Positions 32,120-43,659 of a stretch of DNA of 64,000 nucleotides are shown piece after piece. The DNA comes from Sternotherus odoratus (Eukaryota; Chordata; Testudines; Kinosternidae). Both the position numbers and the translations under genes were made by a program. Numbering within the stretch: position 1 is the stretch's first letter; every line of letters begins with the position of its first letter. Under the pieces are notes generated by a model that ran no database searches, had not been told where the DNA came from, and saw nothing but the letters and a program-made list of their open reading frames with translations. The stretch is taken from the NCBI GenBank assembly GCA_032164245.1, contig JAVMKO010000003.1:135645259-135709258 (forward strand). The letters are read 5' to 3'.

Positions 32120-33289
32120 AGCTAAATATTTGTAAAGGGTAAATATAAAATCCTAAGGTTAGTGAACTACCGATATGTAGAACTCCCTTGTCCTGGTCAC
32201 CAAATCCCAGGCTTGGAGGCTGTCCAAGGACTTTCTCATTTTCAATAAAAATAGAATAACTGAGGAGTTCCCAAACTCTCCACAAGAAATCCTGGCCCTA
32301 CTGAGGTCAATGAAAAATTCCCACCGATTTCAGTGAGTCCAGGATTTCACCGTCCGTTATTAAAAAAGGGAAAATTCCCTTGTACTATTTGTTATTCCAA
32401 CAGACTGGGAAATTTATATAAATTTATTCACTTCAGGAAGCACCGGCTCATGAGTCACATTTTAAGTACTGATACCCATTAATCCTATAATCCCAGAGAG
32501 CCTAGAGGATACTCATCTCCAACAAGTTAGAAACATCCCTCTGATTTCCAGCTGACAAACCAGCAACAGCATTTACCATTTAACATTTCACCAACACATT
32601 CAAATAGGTTCTTTCTATTTCCCAGTAGGATTGAACCCATCATTGTCTGTGGATAGAGGAAGTCTTAGCTATGTGAATTAGCTGTCACTGTTTTTTGCTC
32701 TTGGTGATAAGCAGAATTCCCCATATAGAATTAAGCTAATTCACTCCAATCAGAGATCTAAATTAACAAAGTCGTTTCTCCAGCCCACCCCAAGTAATTA
32801 ATTGTGCTAATAAATTTTCAGTGCTGGGGGTAGATCTTTTTTTTTTAATATGTGGATAAACTTTTAATTAAAAATCAGCATTACTACCAAAATAAACCAA
32901 TAATGTTCAGAGCTTTCAGGGAAAATATGAGAAATATTGTCCATGCTGGATTTCCATTTGTAATTAGAGGGGTTATTTTTAAATATCCACTAGCACCAAC
33001 AAAGCTCTGCTAAAATCCCTTTATAGCCCCATTTGCTTTAACTGGTGTCTCCTTGATTTAAGAGTGATGGGGGAATGGTCTCTATGGGCACCCTTGATTT
33101 TAGAACTTGCAGTTCCTTTTGGTCTGAAATAGGGCAAGTCTGCTGACCTTCAAAACATGCTGGAAGGTGTCTCTACTTACTTGGGCTTTAGGAAAGAGAA
33201 GGACTTGAAGGGGCAGAGGTTTGTGGGTGGGTAGGTTTGTGGGAGTACTCTTTTGGGTCAGTTTTTCTTTGGTGGGATTTGCTGCTAGT

Positions 33290-33428
33290 TTCTGCTTGGT
33301 TTTTGTAACCAGTTTTGTAAGCTCTCTGGGGAAAGGACTGTCTTTTTGTTCTGTGTTTGTAGAGTGCCTAGCACAGTGGGGTCCTGCTCGATGTCTGGGG
33401 CTCCAGACACTATGATAATACATATAAT
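33290..33428 (+). mobile_element. L2/SINE-type 3' tail
   Basis: The text 'ttttgtaagctctctgggga' ... 'ttttgttctgtgtttgtaga' ... 'gtgcctagcacagtggggtc' ... 'actatgataatacatataat' is the conserved 3' tail shared by amniote L2 LINEs and their SINEs. It is well preserved. Confidence 0.75.
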
Positions 33429-33639
33429 AAGAAATCAGAACTATATCAGAGGTACAGAGTGAGCTAGATAGATACCTTTTGTATACTTCATAAATTGTCA
33501 TAAAATTGTAATGTTGGTATTTTCCTCTGTTCAAAACCATTTTTTCTTCAAGATGTAACATACAACTTCCTATATTACAATAGTATAATAAGAGTTAATT
33601 TTTTGTTTTGCATCCCTTTTCCTGCAGTCATCTGTCTGC

Positions 33640-33735
33640 AAATTATCTTCTGCTGTAAGTTATTTGGGGCAAGGACCTGGTTTACTCTGTTTGTAAAGCA
33701 CCTAACACACTTTGGCTTGCTCTATAATTAGCCCA
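33640..33735 (+). mobile_element. L2/SINE-type 3' tail, diverged
   Basis: A second copy of the same tail: 'taagttatttggggcaagga' ... 'gtttgtaaagcacctaacac'. Shorter and more decayed than the copy at 33290. Confidence 0.55.
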
Positions 33736-33799
33736 CGAATATAATTACATCTAGACCTTTCTGTTTAACTACAAGTCCATACAGCTACATGGATCCCAA

Positions 33800-33880
33800 T
33801 TTGCTGAGGCACTGAACACCTTCATCTCCCACTGACATCACTGGGAGTTGGAGGTGCTGAACACCCCACAGAATAGCAGC
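33800..33880. repeat. Foldback repeat (GAGGTGCTGA-type)
   Basis: Arms 'ctgaggcactgaacaccttc' and 'gttggaggtgctgaacaccc' flank the centre 'cactgacatcactgggagt'. Related to the copy at 55035. Confidence 0.5.
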
Positions 33881-35339
33881 AGAGAGGCTCAACTCATCCC
33901 TGCACAAGTGCAAGCTACTCCATCAGATCAAGAAAAAACAGTACATTTCCTGATGAAGATCCCATTCCACAGTTTGTGTAATGATTTTTTTTCTGCCACT
34001 TTTAGTTTTCACCTCTCACATTCTGACATTTTATGTCAGGGCACCTTCTCCATTCCAAAGTCCAAACTCAGCCTTTGTTATTTAAAGTGTCCTTCAGTTT
34101 ACTGCTCATATTAAAAATGAACACTTCAGGTCACCTTCACTCCTAGCTTCCCTTTAGCCTAACTGCAGATGAATGATTTAATTGTATTTCCTTAGATGAA
34201 TTCATTTTCCTCTGCTGCTGACGCAATAAACCCTGTGAGCTATACAGGTTAATCCGAAACGGCATTAAGAGCAATTATAGTTCACAACCTCTGTGCACTC
34301 AAATTGACCTTTAGGAGTCTGATATCCCAGATCCTATCGGCCTCCTTATCTGCTGGCTTCAAACTTCTCTGCTGTTGTTGCTACCAAGAAAATCGATTTC
34401 ACACAGGAAACTGGTTCTGTGTAACAGTTTTTCTGTTGCGTCGTCACTCAACCCAGCTCAGTTAGGCAACAGGTCAGTAACTGCTCTTGTTCATGTCAGT
34501 CAGCCGGAGAAATGACTATTGTTCTCTCCCCGCTAGCTAATTATTCACCAGCTTCTCGTCCGTGTGTACGCTAATCAAATCCCCCAAAGAGGTCTATTGA
34601 CCCCCTCCCCAATATCACAGAAAGGAGAATAGCTCCACTGGGGACCTTACCACCCTTCTGTGTAGCCAGCCCCAGCTATCGCTGTGTGAGCCTCGTGAGC
34701 TGAAGGCTGCGGGGGCCGGCTCGAGCCCCTGGTCACCAACTTTTCTCCCTAAAGGTCCGGTCGCCGCAAGCCGCGGGCGGCAGATCGCGAGCCGCGCTCC
34801 GGCTGCCGAGAGACGCGCCGCCCCGCGGGGCTCCAGCGCCACCCCCAGCCCGCGAGACCCCAGCGCATCAGGCGGTGAAGCGAGCCTGGCCGCCCCGAGG
34901 GAGAGACCCCGACCCGGGAGCGATGTCCGCGGCCCCCGGGAGGAAGCGCCCGGCGGGTAAGACGCGCGGCTGGGCGCCCCGGGTGGAGCCGAGGCGGCGG
35001 GGACTCCTCGGGCGGGTGGGGGCGAGCGGCGATCGTCCCGGCGGGCTGGTGAGCCGGGTCAAGCGGGGCCGGGGGATGCCCGGGGCGGGAGAAGCGGGGG
35101 CGCCGGGGGGCTTTTCCCCTGTGCGCGGCCCCAGCGGGAGGCAAAAACTTCGCTCTCCCGAGCGCACTTTTGCTTTCAGTTGCGCGGCTCCGCGAAGCGC
35201 CCAGCCCGGCCGAGCGAGCGAGCGGGGCGAAGAGGCGGGTCCCCCCCGCGTCCCCTCCCGGGCTTCCTCGCCCCCCTAGAAGTTCCCGGGCAGAGCCCCG
35301 GCGAGTCGAGCCCCCCGCCCTGCCCCTCTCCCGACTCAC

Positions 35340-35471
35340 CTTCCCCCCGCCGCCTCGCACGCTGCCTGCCCAGCCGGGCGCTCTGGCCGGACGGGCTCCC
35401 TCTCCCGCCGCCGGGCAGTTCCGAGTTTGCCGCTCGGAGCGCGGCTGCTGCTCCGTGTGTGTCTGAGTCTC
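35340..35471 (-). other. ATF3: ATF3 exon 1 (5' untranslated)
   Basis: The exon ends in AAG|GTGAGT with the junction at 35340/35339. The start at about 35471 is placed by analogy with the human gene, where the CARE site is at -23 to -15, and by the TATA box about 30 bp upstream. It is GC-rich and non-coding, and splices to exon 2 at 30554. The exact start could differ by several bases. Confidence 0.78.
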
Positions 35472-35570
35472 TGGCTCGGCGAGAGGTTGCATCACCCTCC
35501 TTATATAGCCGAGCGGGCAGCGCTGGTATTTACTCGGGCGGCGAGGGCCGGGCTGATGTCATGCTATTAA
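35472..35570 (-). promoter_or_regulatory. ATF3: ATF3 core promoter: TATA, CARE and ATF/CRE-like sites
   Basis: On the minus strand TGACATCA (35561-35554) is an ATF/CRE-like octamer. TATATAA lies at 35507-35501. TGATGCAAC follows 6 bp later at 35494-35486, the C/EBP-ATF response element (CARE). In the human gene a CARE just after the TATA box mediates ATF4 induction on amino-acid limitation, and ATF/CRE sites serve stress activation and autorepression. Conserved order and spacing suggest the same control here; this is inference. Confidence 0.85.
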
Positions 35571-35621
35571 TAGCCGCGCCGAGGGCGCGAGGGAAGGGGG
35601 AGCGCAGCGCGCGCTGGGCGG

Positions 35622-35629
35622 TGATGCAA
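35622..35629 (+). promoter_or_regulatory. ATF3: Second CARE-like site upstream of ATF3
   Basis: TGATGCAA about 155 bp upstream of the inferred start, in opposite orientation to the TATA-proximal CARE. It matches the C/EBP-ATF composite core in an otherwise GC-rich stretch. Confidence 0.45.
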
Positions 35630-35763
35630 GGCTTCCCCCCGTCCCCACCCGGAGGAGGAGCCCGGGAGCTGGCTCGCCTGCACGCTGGCTCCATAACAGG
35701 CCTGCCTCCGCCCGGGCGAGCCGCCAGATGTGAGCTCCCGCAGCTGCGTGTCAGCCTCATGAG

Positions 35764-35768
35764 CCAAT
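35764..35768 (+). promoter_or_regulatory. ATF3: Inverted CCAAT box upstream of ATF3
   Basis: CCAAT on the plus strand (ATTGG on the gene strand) about 295 bp upstream of the inferred start. A plausible NF-Y site, though a 5-base motif is weak evidence alone. Confidence 0.3.
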
Positions 35769-36290
35769 GGTGCCCAAGCCAGCGGCATGACTCCAGATCC
35801 CTGGCATCCCGCTGCAACGGGGACGGGCAATAGCTGAGCGGGGGCGGCGGTGGAACCAGGGGGGCAGAACGGGTTCGCTTTTCGGAAAGGCTTTGCCGTT
35901 TGCTGTACCTGTGTAAACGGCTTGAAAATCCTCCCCCCCCCCCCATGAGATCAGAGTGTGTCTGTGTTTGTCAAGGGAGCGAATGTGTCCTTGTGCATCA
36001 GGCATGTAGATGTGCGGGCCCTTTTGGGAGGCAGCAGTGTGAGACTCCCTAGCACCGCGCGTGTGTACACGTGTGTGTATACACGGGTGTGTACGCGCGG
36101 TAGCCTTCCCGGGCTGCCCTTGTACCCGGGGCTCGCGCCTTGACACGGAAAGTCCACAATCCGCACCAATGCGGGTCCCCAGCCTGCTCCGAAGTGTTCG
36201 TCTCCCCTGGAGATTTAGCGAACGGGAGGAGAGGCGGGGACGGGGCCGTAGCATGCGGGGGTGGGAAAGGGGCGTCTGGTCACCCTAACA

Positions 36291-38397
36291 CAGACTCGAC
36301 TTGACTTCGGAAAGTAGCCTCCCCTCAGAAAACTGCCCGATCCCCGGGTGAAACCTGAGGCGATTTCTAGAGAAAATTCACTTCCCCATTCCCTTTCCCC
36401 CATACGGCGCAGATGTGCTTCCTGGGATGTTTTCGGCGTGATCTGCGGTTTGTAATTCCGTACCTTTACAGGCTTTTACTAGGAACCGGCTGCGTAGGCG
36501 ACTGGGGCTTTTCAGTAATCAAAGCAAAGCCCGTTTTACCATCATTTTTGAAGGATTATGTAGTTTTCAAAAGAACTGAAAATGTGATCCCGTGTCACTG
36601 AGATGTAGTTCCCCCAATTTCAATGCCACCTAAACGTTCAGTGTACGAATGGAGTGGGCTGGTTTTAATTTTTACCTGTAAAGATTAAAGACTCCTTTGC
36701 TGACACTTCAGGGAGCTAAAAAATATCTTTCCTTAAACAAAGCAACTAACAATATCCTTCTGGCTTCGGGGAAGAGGAGGACTTAAGGGGAGGAGAATGT
36801 TTTCCTTTCCTTTTCATTTCATATCATCCTAATTTCTTAAACAACAAGAATTAAATTCTAACAGCCTCAACACAAAGCTGGGAGGCAGATTGTTTAATGT
36901 GATTCAGTATTCACAAATACACACAACATCATAGAACACTTACAGAACACAAAAATTAGCATGAACACAATTTTCACTTGCAAACTCAGGCACTCAAGCC
37001 ATGTTAACTCAGCCACTTCGTGTACTTACATTGCATTAAGGAGCAAGAGTACAACTTTAAGGTCTGCATTTAATAAGGGGCTATATATGTGCATTGGGGC
37101 CAATCTAACACGGATAGCCTTAACCTTGAAATGTCATGACTTTTTCATGCTTGATCTCACAAATTTAACACTTAATTAACAGTGGCATTTTGCATTTAAT
37201 TTCCTAATTTAAGGAGAAAGTGTTGTGAACAGAGAAAGAAAATCTGGCTTGCACAGTTTAGAAGATCATCTTTGCTTTTGTAGCTACAGTTTGTTCCTTG
37301 CTCTACAGTTATGTGGTGTGTTCAGTTTATAGAGTCCAATGGCAAGTTCTTTATTCCACTCCTGTTCCGTTTTAGACCCCTGAAAGTTCTAAAACAATGA
37401 TTGCTGCACACTACCTAGTTATGCACTCATATAATAGTCATCTCTCTTTAAGTACACACCTACAGACACTGGGGAAAAGCCTCAGCCAGCTCACACCCTT
37501 CAAAGGATTTTATCTTTGTAAATCCAAAACAATGATCCTAACACCAAGCAAAAAGACATTACTCTTTAGTGGGGACGGTGGAGACTTGTGGATGACAAGT
37601 TTCAAACCTCGGCTCTATTTTCTGGGGTAGCCCTGTAGTTAAATTGTTTATACAGCAAAGGGGTATTTTCTTCACTCATGCCACATCCAAAAACAGCCGG
37701 GAGGACTTTGCTCAGACTTACAAAAAAAGGCAGAGGCAAACATGGAGAATTTCATCCCAAAATGTAAATGTTGTGGAAAGTTCTGAGCATGTGGAAGCAG
37801 GGAGTTATAGTGGAAGCTGTTTTCAACATTAACTTTAGTGGTCATGACCAGGTGCCTGCTGTAAGAGACTGAGAACTTTAGCAACTATCCAGGGGTATTT
37901 TACTACTTGTATTATCCATGGAAATTTATTTGGAGCATTTTAAATTAAATAGAGCAAAGTCACACAAATAAACAGGGCAACTAGAAAGATTAAATACATT
38001 ACTTCATCTTTCAGATTGGTTAGAAAACCTCATAAAGATAAATATTGTTAAACTGTTTAAAGTCGCTAAAAATTACTTCATGACCACAGTGTTTCACAGC
38101 TATAATATAGTACTAAGCAGACAGATGCTTATGTTTCATGTATCTTCATTACTTCTAATATCATCGACAAGGAAATATGTTTAATATGAAAAATGCTGTT
38201 GACAGTAAAATTGGTGTGTTATTTACCAAATCCTTGATATGAGAGAGCTCCTCCCCTGAGAATAAACATAGAGATAGCAACTGTGCATTAAAATTAGTCA
38301 ACTTTAAAATGTCATGGCAGGACAGTCCTCAGTAAGAAAGAAAATGAAACTATAATAAAAATGAAAGCAGAGTTTTACACTTAGTTTCATTAACATA
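36291..38397. other. Unique non-coding DNA upstream of ATF3
   Basis: AT-rich, with no exon or clear repeat. It may contain distal ATF3 control sequence, but nothing specific can be read from this alone. Confidence 0.4.
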
Positions 38398-38476
38398 CGG
38401 GGCCCCATCCTGTTCCTGTTTCAATCAATGTCAAACTCCCATTGACCTCAGCAAGGGACGTAGGATTGGGGCCAGA
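38398..38476. repeat. Foldback repeat (GGGGCCC-ATCCTG-type)
   Basis: Arms 'ggggccccatcctgttcctg' and 'cgtaggattggggcc' are inverse copies around the centre 'aaactcccattgacctcagc'. Confidence 0.6.
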
Positions 38477-38618
38477 TTCAACTTAATACAAACTAAGATA
38501 GTTATCAAGAATGTCAGGAAGTAAAAGCAAACAATAGACACAAGATGCTTAAACACTTTTGATAGTTTTACTTTTCAACTTTTCAATAAAAAAAAAAATC
38601 CATCTTCTCTATCCAAAT

Positions 38619-38926
38619 CAGGGGTCGGCAACCTTTCAAAAGTGGTATGCCGAGTCTTCATTTACTCACTCTAATTTAAGGTTTCGTGTGCCAGTAATAC
38701 ATTTTAATGTTTTTAGAAGGTCTCTTTCTATAAGTCTATACTATATAACTAAACTATTGTATGTAAAGTAAATAAAGTTTTTAAAATGTTTAAGAAGCTT
38801 CATTTAAAATTCAATTAAAATGCAGAGCCCCCCAGACCAGTAGCCAGGTCCCGGGCAATGTGAGTGCCACTGAAAATCAGCTCGCGTGCTGCTTTTGGCA
38901 CGCATGCCATAGGTTGCCTACCCTTG
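38619..38926. mobile_element. hAT-type MITE, 308 bp
   Basis: Ends are CAGGGGTCGGCAACCTTTC and the inverse 'ataggttgcctacccttg', with 8-bp target duplications atccaaat (38611-38618) and atctaaat (38927-38934). The interior 'cgtgtgccagtaatacattt' and 'gctgcttttggcacgcatgc' is typical of this family. Non-coding. Confidence 0.9.
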
Positions 38927-39412
38927 ATCTAAATAGTCTGATCCTTTTAGATTTCCCCTTTCTAGTGTTACCAGAAACCACAGGGAGAAATCTGACTGAA
39001 ACAGTAATAGTTTCAGTGAGATGAACTCAGGTTTAATTATTACGACTATGTCTTGATCTAGGTACAGATATGATCGCGAGAGCACCCATGGCGTTACTCA
39101 TTGGGTATTTCTACAAAGAGCAACCATATTAAATAATAACCTGCTGCTCTGTTATTGTGTACTCTCAGAAAATCTCCAACCTGAATTGGCACAGAGAAAA
39201 GGATTCTTTCACTCACCATCTTCTGGACCAAATCCTGCCTCCCACACATCTCTTCATCTCCAGTGGGTACATCAATAAAATAAAAGTATGGCCTCCAGTA
39301 ATACAAGTAAGCACTAAGGCTCAAATCCCTGCAGCAAAAGCTTTCTGTATTTCCCCTTCCATTAAATTTATAGCACTGTGGGATATCTTCCAGGGAAAAG
39401 CTATATAATCCA

Positions 39413-39480
39413 GGGGACCAATTCTCATCTCTCACTTGATTTCTAGTGGTGTAATTCCATTATGCAGTGAAGTTACCTAT
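39413..39480. repeat. Foldback-family fragment
   Basis: The arm 'ggggaccaattctcatctct' with 'agtggtgtaattccattatg' is the left half of the GGCCA-type element. Confidence 0.45.
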
Positions 39481-39639
39481 GATTTCCTCTGGTATATATC
39501 ACAGGTCTCATGAAATATAAATATATAAAATTTACTTAAGTATCAGTCCTGCTTAATGACTTCTTAGGTGAAATTTAGTTTCCTGAATCTTTTGTGGTTT
39601 GACTGCTGTTAAGTTTTGATATTATTATAAACATAACAG

Positions 39640-39741
39640 GCCTAATTTTCCTCTCAGTTGCACATCCAACTGAGGAATAACTCTGTTGAACTCAGCAGGG
39701 TTACTTACAGCAATGTAAAGCCATTACAGAACTGGGCTCTT
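39640..39741. repeat. Foldback MITE (GGCCA-type)
   Basis: Left arm 'aggcctaattttcctctcag', centre 'actctgttgaactcagcagg', right arm 'ccattacagaactgggctc'. Confidence 0.5.
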
Positions 39742-40004
39742 TAACTGTGCCAGTAGAGCTATTCTAGAGATTCCATGCCAAGCAGTCACTTTGTTATGAT
39801 TTTTCTTATACAATATATTTCTGTTCCAAAGCTGTATTGCAAGATTTCTATATTTGCTCTTGCATTTGTATTGGCATCAAATTCCCACCTCAGATGATTA
39901 TGCATGTGTTGCCAACAGCATAAACCTGGGTCCATTATCTCTGCATCACAGATCTCTACTGCTTGGCCGAAAGTAGTAACTCCTAGTAGTAGCAACCATT
40001 AAGA

Positions 40005-40372
40005 AGGGTATATCTACACTGCACACTTACCCCTGTCTCTGATTCAGGTTTGAACCTACACCCCCACCTCCTTCCCTGCACATCAGTCTGACTTGGGTCA
40101 GCAAGCTCTCAGGACCCAAGCAATAGGGGGTAGGTCAGAGCCCAAGTCCTGCTGTGATTCTGGTCCAAACCATGTCTCAAGCTGCAGACCTGAGTCACAA
40201 GATGTATGCGGTGCAGTATGAACAGGTTAACATTGCTGTGAGACCTGGGTCCAGTAATTGTTAGCCCAAGTTTATATGCAGTGTGGATGCTCAAGTGCAG
40301 GCTTGGAAACAAGAAGTTCACAAACCTGGGTCCCACAGACCTGGGTTTACAATGCAGTATAGACATCCCTGA
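40005..40372. mobile_element. MITE with GGGTATATCTACACTGC ends (Harbinger-like)
   Basis: The left end 'gggtatatctacactgca' pairs with the right end 'tgcagtatagacatccct'. The interior is built from 'acctgggt..' units facing both ways. The ends resemble those of the Harbinger element at 8302, but a TTA duplication is not clear. No coding capacity. Confidence 0.65.
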
Positions 40373-40544
40373 AAGAGGCATGCAACACAAATACTGCCAA
40401 TGTGTTACATACTGTCCTACTGAAGTCAATGGGATTTGTGCATGTGCACCTCAGGGGGAAATTTAGCATGTAATAAGTAAGGGATTATTGCCACTTGTAT
40501 TATTAGCAGTAAAATATTTAAAAACAAGATTAGTTCACATCAGT

Positions 40545-40930
40545 TTGTGAGCATCTTCTCTTGCCTTCCTCCTGCTCCCTCTGTTTATGTTTCTTTATTC
40601 ACTGTCTCTACTTCCAGCTCTATTTTTTATTCTCTCCAACTTCATTTTCCCCCTTCCTAGCTTATTTTATCTCATTTTCATATATTCTCTCCTTTCCTGG
40701 TCTCTGTTTTGCTTTGTTTGAGCATTAGCACTCCTCCCTATTTCCTGACTACAGAAACTTCTCCTTTTCTCTTCGCCTCTTATCTCTTCTCTATTTCCCA
40801 TCCTTTCACTTCTCTCTTTTCTCCCACTTGTGTCCCTAACCTCCCTGTCAATCCTTTCTTCTTCATTCTGTTCCATTTTTGCTATTATTTTCTCCCTTCG
40901 TCCTTTTAGTCCTGCTTCTCGAGCTTCTGA
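40545..40930 (+). repeat. Polypyrimidine tract, about 385 bp
   Basis: The plus strand is mostly C and T with short 'ttctctcc' and 'cctttc' runs and no fixed period. It opens a Lys/Glu/Arg-rich minus-strand frame that is not a gene. Confidence 0.75.
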
Positions 40931-40949
40931 GTTCCTTGAGTTTTGACAA

Positions 40950-41045
40950 ATAATTTTACCCTGTGTTCCTCAGTTTCTCCATCTGTGAGATTGAGATAAT
41001 AATACTGTACTTACCTACCTCACAGGGATGCAAGGAGACTATTAC
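40950..41045 (+). mobile_element. SINE 3'-half fragment
   Basis: 'tgtgttcctcagtttctcca', 'tctgtgagattgagataata' and 'acctacctcacagggatg' match the middle-to-end part of the SINE family. Confidence 0.65.
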
Positions 41046-41204
41046 TAGTAGACCAAACAAAAATGGTGGCCCAAAATTCTTATTGGCTTCAGTGGGAGTT
41101 TTCCTCAATTTAAAGACACCAGATTTTGGACCATTATTGTTATATGCATGAGTGCTTTTGAGTGTTTGGAAAAGATCAGTGGAGATAACCATGCTCTTTG
41201 GCTG

Positions 41205-41908
41205 AATGACCCTGCAACAGGGCCTTCACTCACCACTGCAGCGCCTCCCGCTGGTCGATCGGGGAAATCAGCTCCTCCAGCATCCGGAGCGCCCTCCTCA
41301 GGTTGATGCCCCGCTTCTTTCCTGGCCCCGTGTCCCTCCCGGACCCCGGTGCCCACTACCTGAGGGTGCTGCACCCCTGCAGTACCCTCATAGGTTTAAG
41401 GGTCTCCCCTCCCTGGGGAAACCCTCTACCCCCTTTCCCCACCTTGCCTCAGAACATGCCACTGCCAGTCACCACTTGCCCCCGCTCACTGGGGCAGACT
41501 GCAGTATCATGGCTTCTCATCACCGGCAAGGGGGGTTGGCCTGCTGTCGCTATCTCTAGCCCTGGGCTGCCGGCTGCCCCCTGCAGCCCTGGTACTCCTG
41601 GGTCAGGCCTTCTGTCAGGCCCGTTGGCCTGGGGCTCTCTGGCTAGAGCCTGCCCAGCTCCCTCTGCCCTGCCCCAGCTCTGCCCTAACCCAGGTACCTG
41701 GCTTCAGCTCCTGCAGCAAGGCCTGTCTACCTCTAAGTACAGAGGAGACTCTCTCCTTTTCCTCTCAGCCTCCCAGCCCTTATATCCTGGCTTGGGAGTG
41801 TTTGGGGCGTGGCCTCTCAGCTGGGCCCACTCCCCAATCAGGCCTGGAAGCCTGCTAGCTCCTGGCCTTAACCCCTTCCGGTAGGGGGCAGGTGGTCACC
41901 CTGCCACA
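41205..41908 (-). mobile_element. LTR retrotransposon fragment (LTR plus leader), minus strand
   Basis: On the minus strand it begins TGTGGCAGGGTGACC at 41908, has a TATA-like 'ggatataagg' at about 41789-41780, and runs through GC-rich LTR sequence. After about 41380 it reads into a piece whose frame resembles a gypsy gag start (LEELISPIDQREALQW). It is truncated at about 41205. Family assignment (gypsy or ERV) is from recollection of turtle LTRs and is not secure. No complete gene. Confidence 0.6.
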
Positions 41909-43659
41909 GACCCAATTCACTGTTTCCTTCCTTTGAAACCTTCCTGAGGTTTTTATCACATGGACTTTGCACGCTTGCATAGCAGCTGGATTATCACAAT
42001 GGACTATGAATACTCCTTGGAGCTGATATGGTCTATCTAGTCAGTAATCAGCAAAGAAAATTTAATGTGGTGGTCTCCTCAGGAGTTTCTAGGGTCCAGC
42101 ATGTAAAAAATCCACTTCTCATAAAGTGACCAAATAAACTGTATTAGTTGTGAAAGAACCATTGTGTCCGCTGAATAGGCAAAAGAGGAGGCCAAATACA
42201 GCAATGCATATGCAGACCAGTATAGATTACTACCTTCTCAGTTCCAACCCAGCAGCATTGTTCCCCCCAAGGGAGAGAAGGCTATCCTCACTCTCTGTGG
42301 TCACAACTCCTCATCCCCAGCAGATTTTCCATCATGAGGTCCCACTTCATAGTTTTAATTGGTGGAAGCAGTCATAAACACGGACTGAGTTTGGCCCAGG
42401 GATTATGTGCGTACAAAAATATCAGTAACCTGATCACTGATAATCACTGATAATCAGTGAAACCTGATTTAATCAACTACCTAAATGTCTGATTCAACTG
42501 TAATTGAAGTAAATGGAAAGATTCCCATTGATTTTAGTGGTCCTTAACTACATACAACTACATACAAAAGTGTCCTAGGAACTTTACTGTAAAGGAGTAT
42601 TTTAAGATGGGACTTGCTTGTTGAAGAGCCAGGTTTCACTGTAGTGATCTGATATAATAAGAGATCCAACACATTTGCAATCTATCAGATAAAATACACC
42701 CATCTCACACACACACATGCACTCTCTCTTTCATACACAAAGAATTTGTGTATTCTTATCTGGTAGATTACAAATGCTTTGGATTTATTTGGATTAATAT
42801 ACCATGATGGGGTATATTCCTACCTGTCTGTAAATGTGTCCTTTATAATCTGCTGTGGTCATTATAAATATATATTTTAAACATTAAAACAAGTTAATTT
42901 CTAGACAGCTATTAATCTTAAATAACATAATCTCCAACACAGATTTACAATCTCCAGCAATTTCAAAGTCAAGGCTGACAGTTCATCTTTCAGTCAGATG
43001 ATTATAGTGCCCTTTCCCCCGCAGTAGGTGAGAGTTTCTGTAACAGGCACAAGTGGGTGAGTCTTAACATTCAGTTTCTTGACAGTGCTGACTTGTTTTG
43101 TTGCTTTAATTGTACCATAACTTGTCCAGACATGAAAGGACAAGGCATAAGGAAAATGAAACAGAAATGGCTGGATGCAGTTTTTAAATGGAAAGACCTT
43201 AATTACAAATGCAAAAGCATTCTGCTATCATCTGCACAACCAGGGCTAACCCTGACCCCTCTCCATGGCTGTGGGGAGCTCTGGACTCAGTGATAAAATG
43301 AGGACAAGTCTCCTGAATAGGAGGGAGGAAGCAGGGTTTATGGAGCCTACACTTGGGTTGCAGATCCTCAGCATGCCATGCTGTAGGGTCTCCCTGAGTG
43401 TCACAACAGACAGATTGGCAGGGGTGGGGCAGGAGTTTACCAGGGAGAGGAGGAGAAAAGAGTGCACCTAAACTGTGAGGGCTTCTGTGGGGACTTCTGA
43501 GGTTGCATTAGTGGTTGTGAATGACTGCAAATACTCCTCGGTGTGGGAGGATAAATCTATCATCCCCACACCCCAACTGCCCACTGAAAAGCCCCCATGT
43601 TATAGCCAGTTGCTTGGTCAATGCAATAGATCAAAGAATGAGCCCTAAACTTTTGAATG
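41909..43659. other. Unique non-coding DNA
   Basis: No supported gene. Short tandem words occur ('gataatcact' repeated at about 42437-42460 and 'catacaacta' repeated at 42552-42570). Minor frames at 43057-43471 have no domain. Confidence 0.4.

Larger units (their letters stand above)
30555..35339 (-). other. ATF3: ATF3 intron 1
   Basis: About 4.8 kb from donor GTGAGTCGGG (35339) to the exon 2 acceptor. Only diverged repeats are seen: foldbacks at 31160, 32040 and 33800, a small MITE at 31681 and SINE tails at 33295 and 33640. The part near exon 1 (34730-35339) is CpG-rich and could hold promoter-proximal regulatory sites. Confidence 0.85.
34730..36290. promoter_or_regulatory. ATF3: CpG island spanning ATF3 promoter and exon 1
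   Basis: Sharp rise in GC and CpG content against AT-rich flanks, covering the promoter, exon 1 and the first 600 bp of intron 1. Open frames up to 248 codons occur on both strands but are composition artefacts, with no domain or splice support. Confidence 0.85.

Noticed and set aside
34749..35495. 248-codon minus-strand frame and other frames over the ATF3 CpG island
   Set aside because: Composition artefact: GC-rich DNA lacks stop codons. The frame runs through the exon 1 donor and has no recognisable domain.
40667..40876. Charged Arg/Glu/Lys-rich small protein
   Set aside because: Translation of a polypyrimidine tract on the opposite strand.
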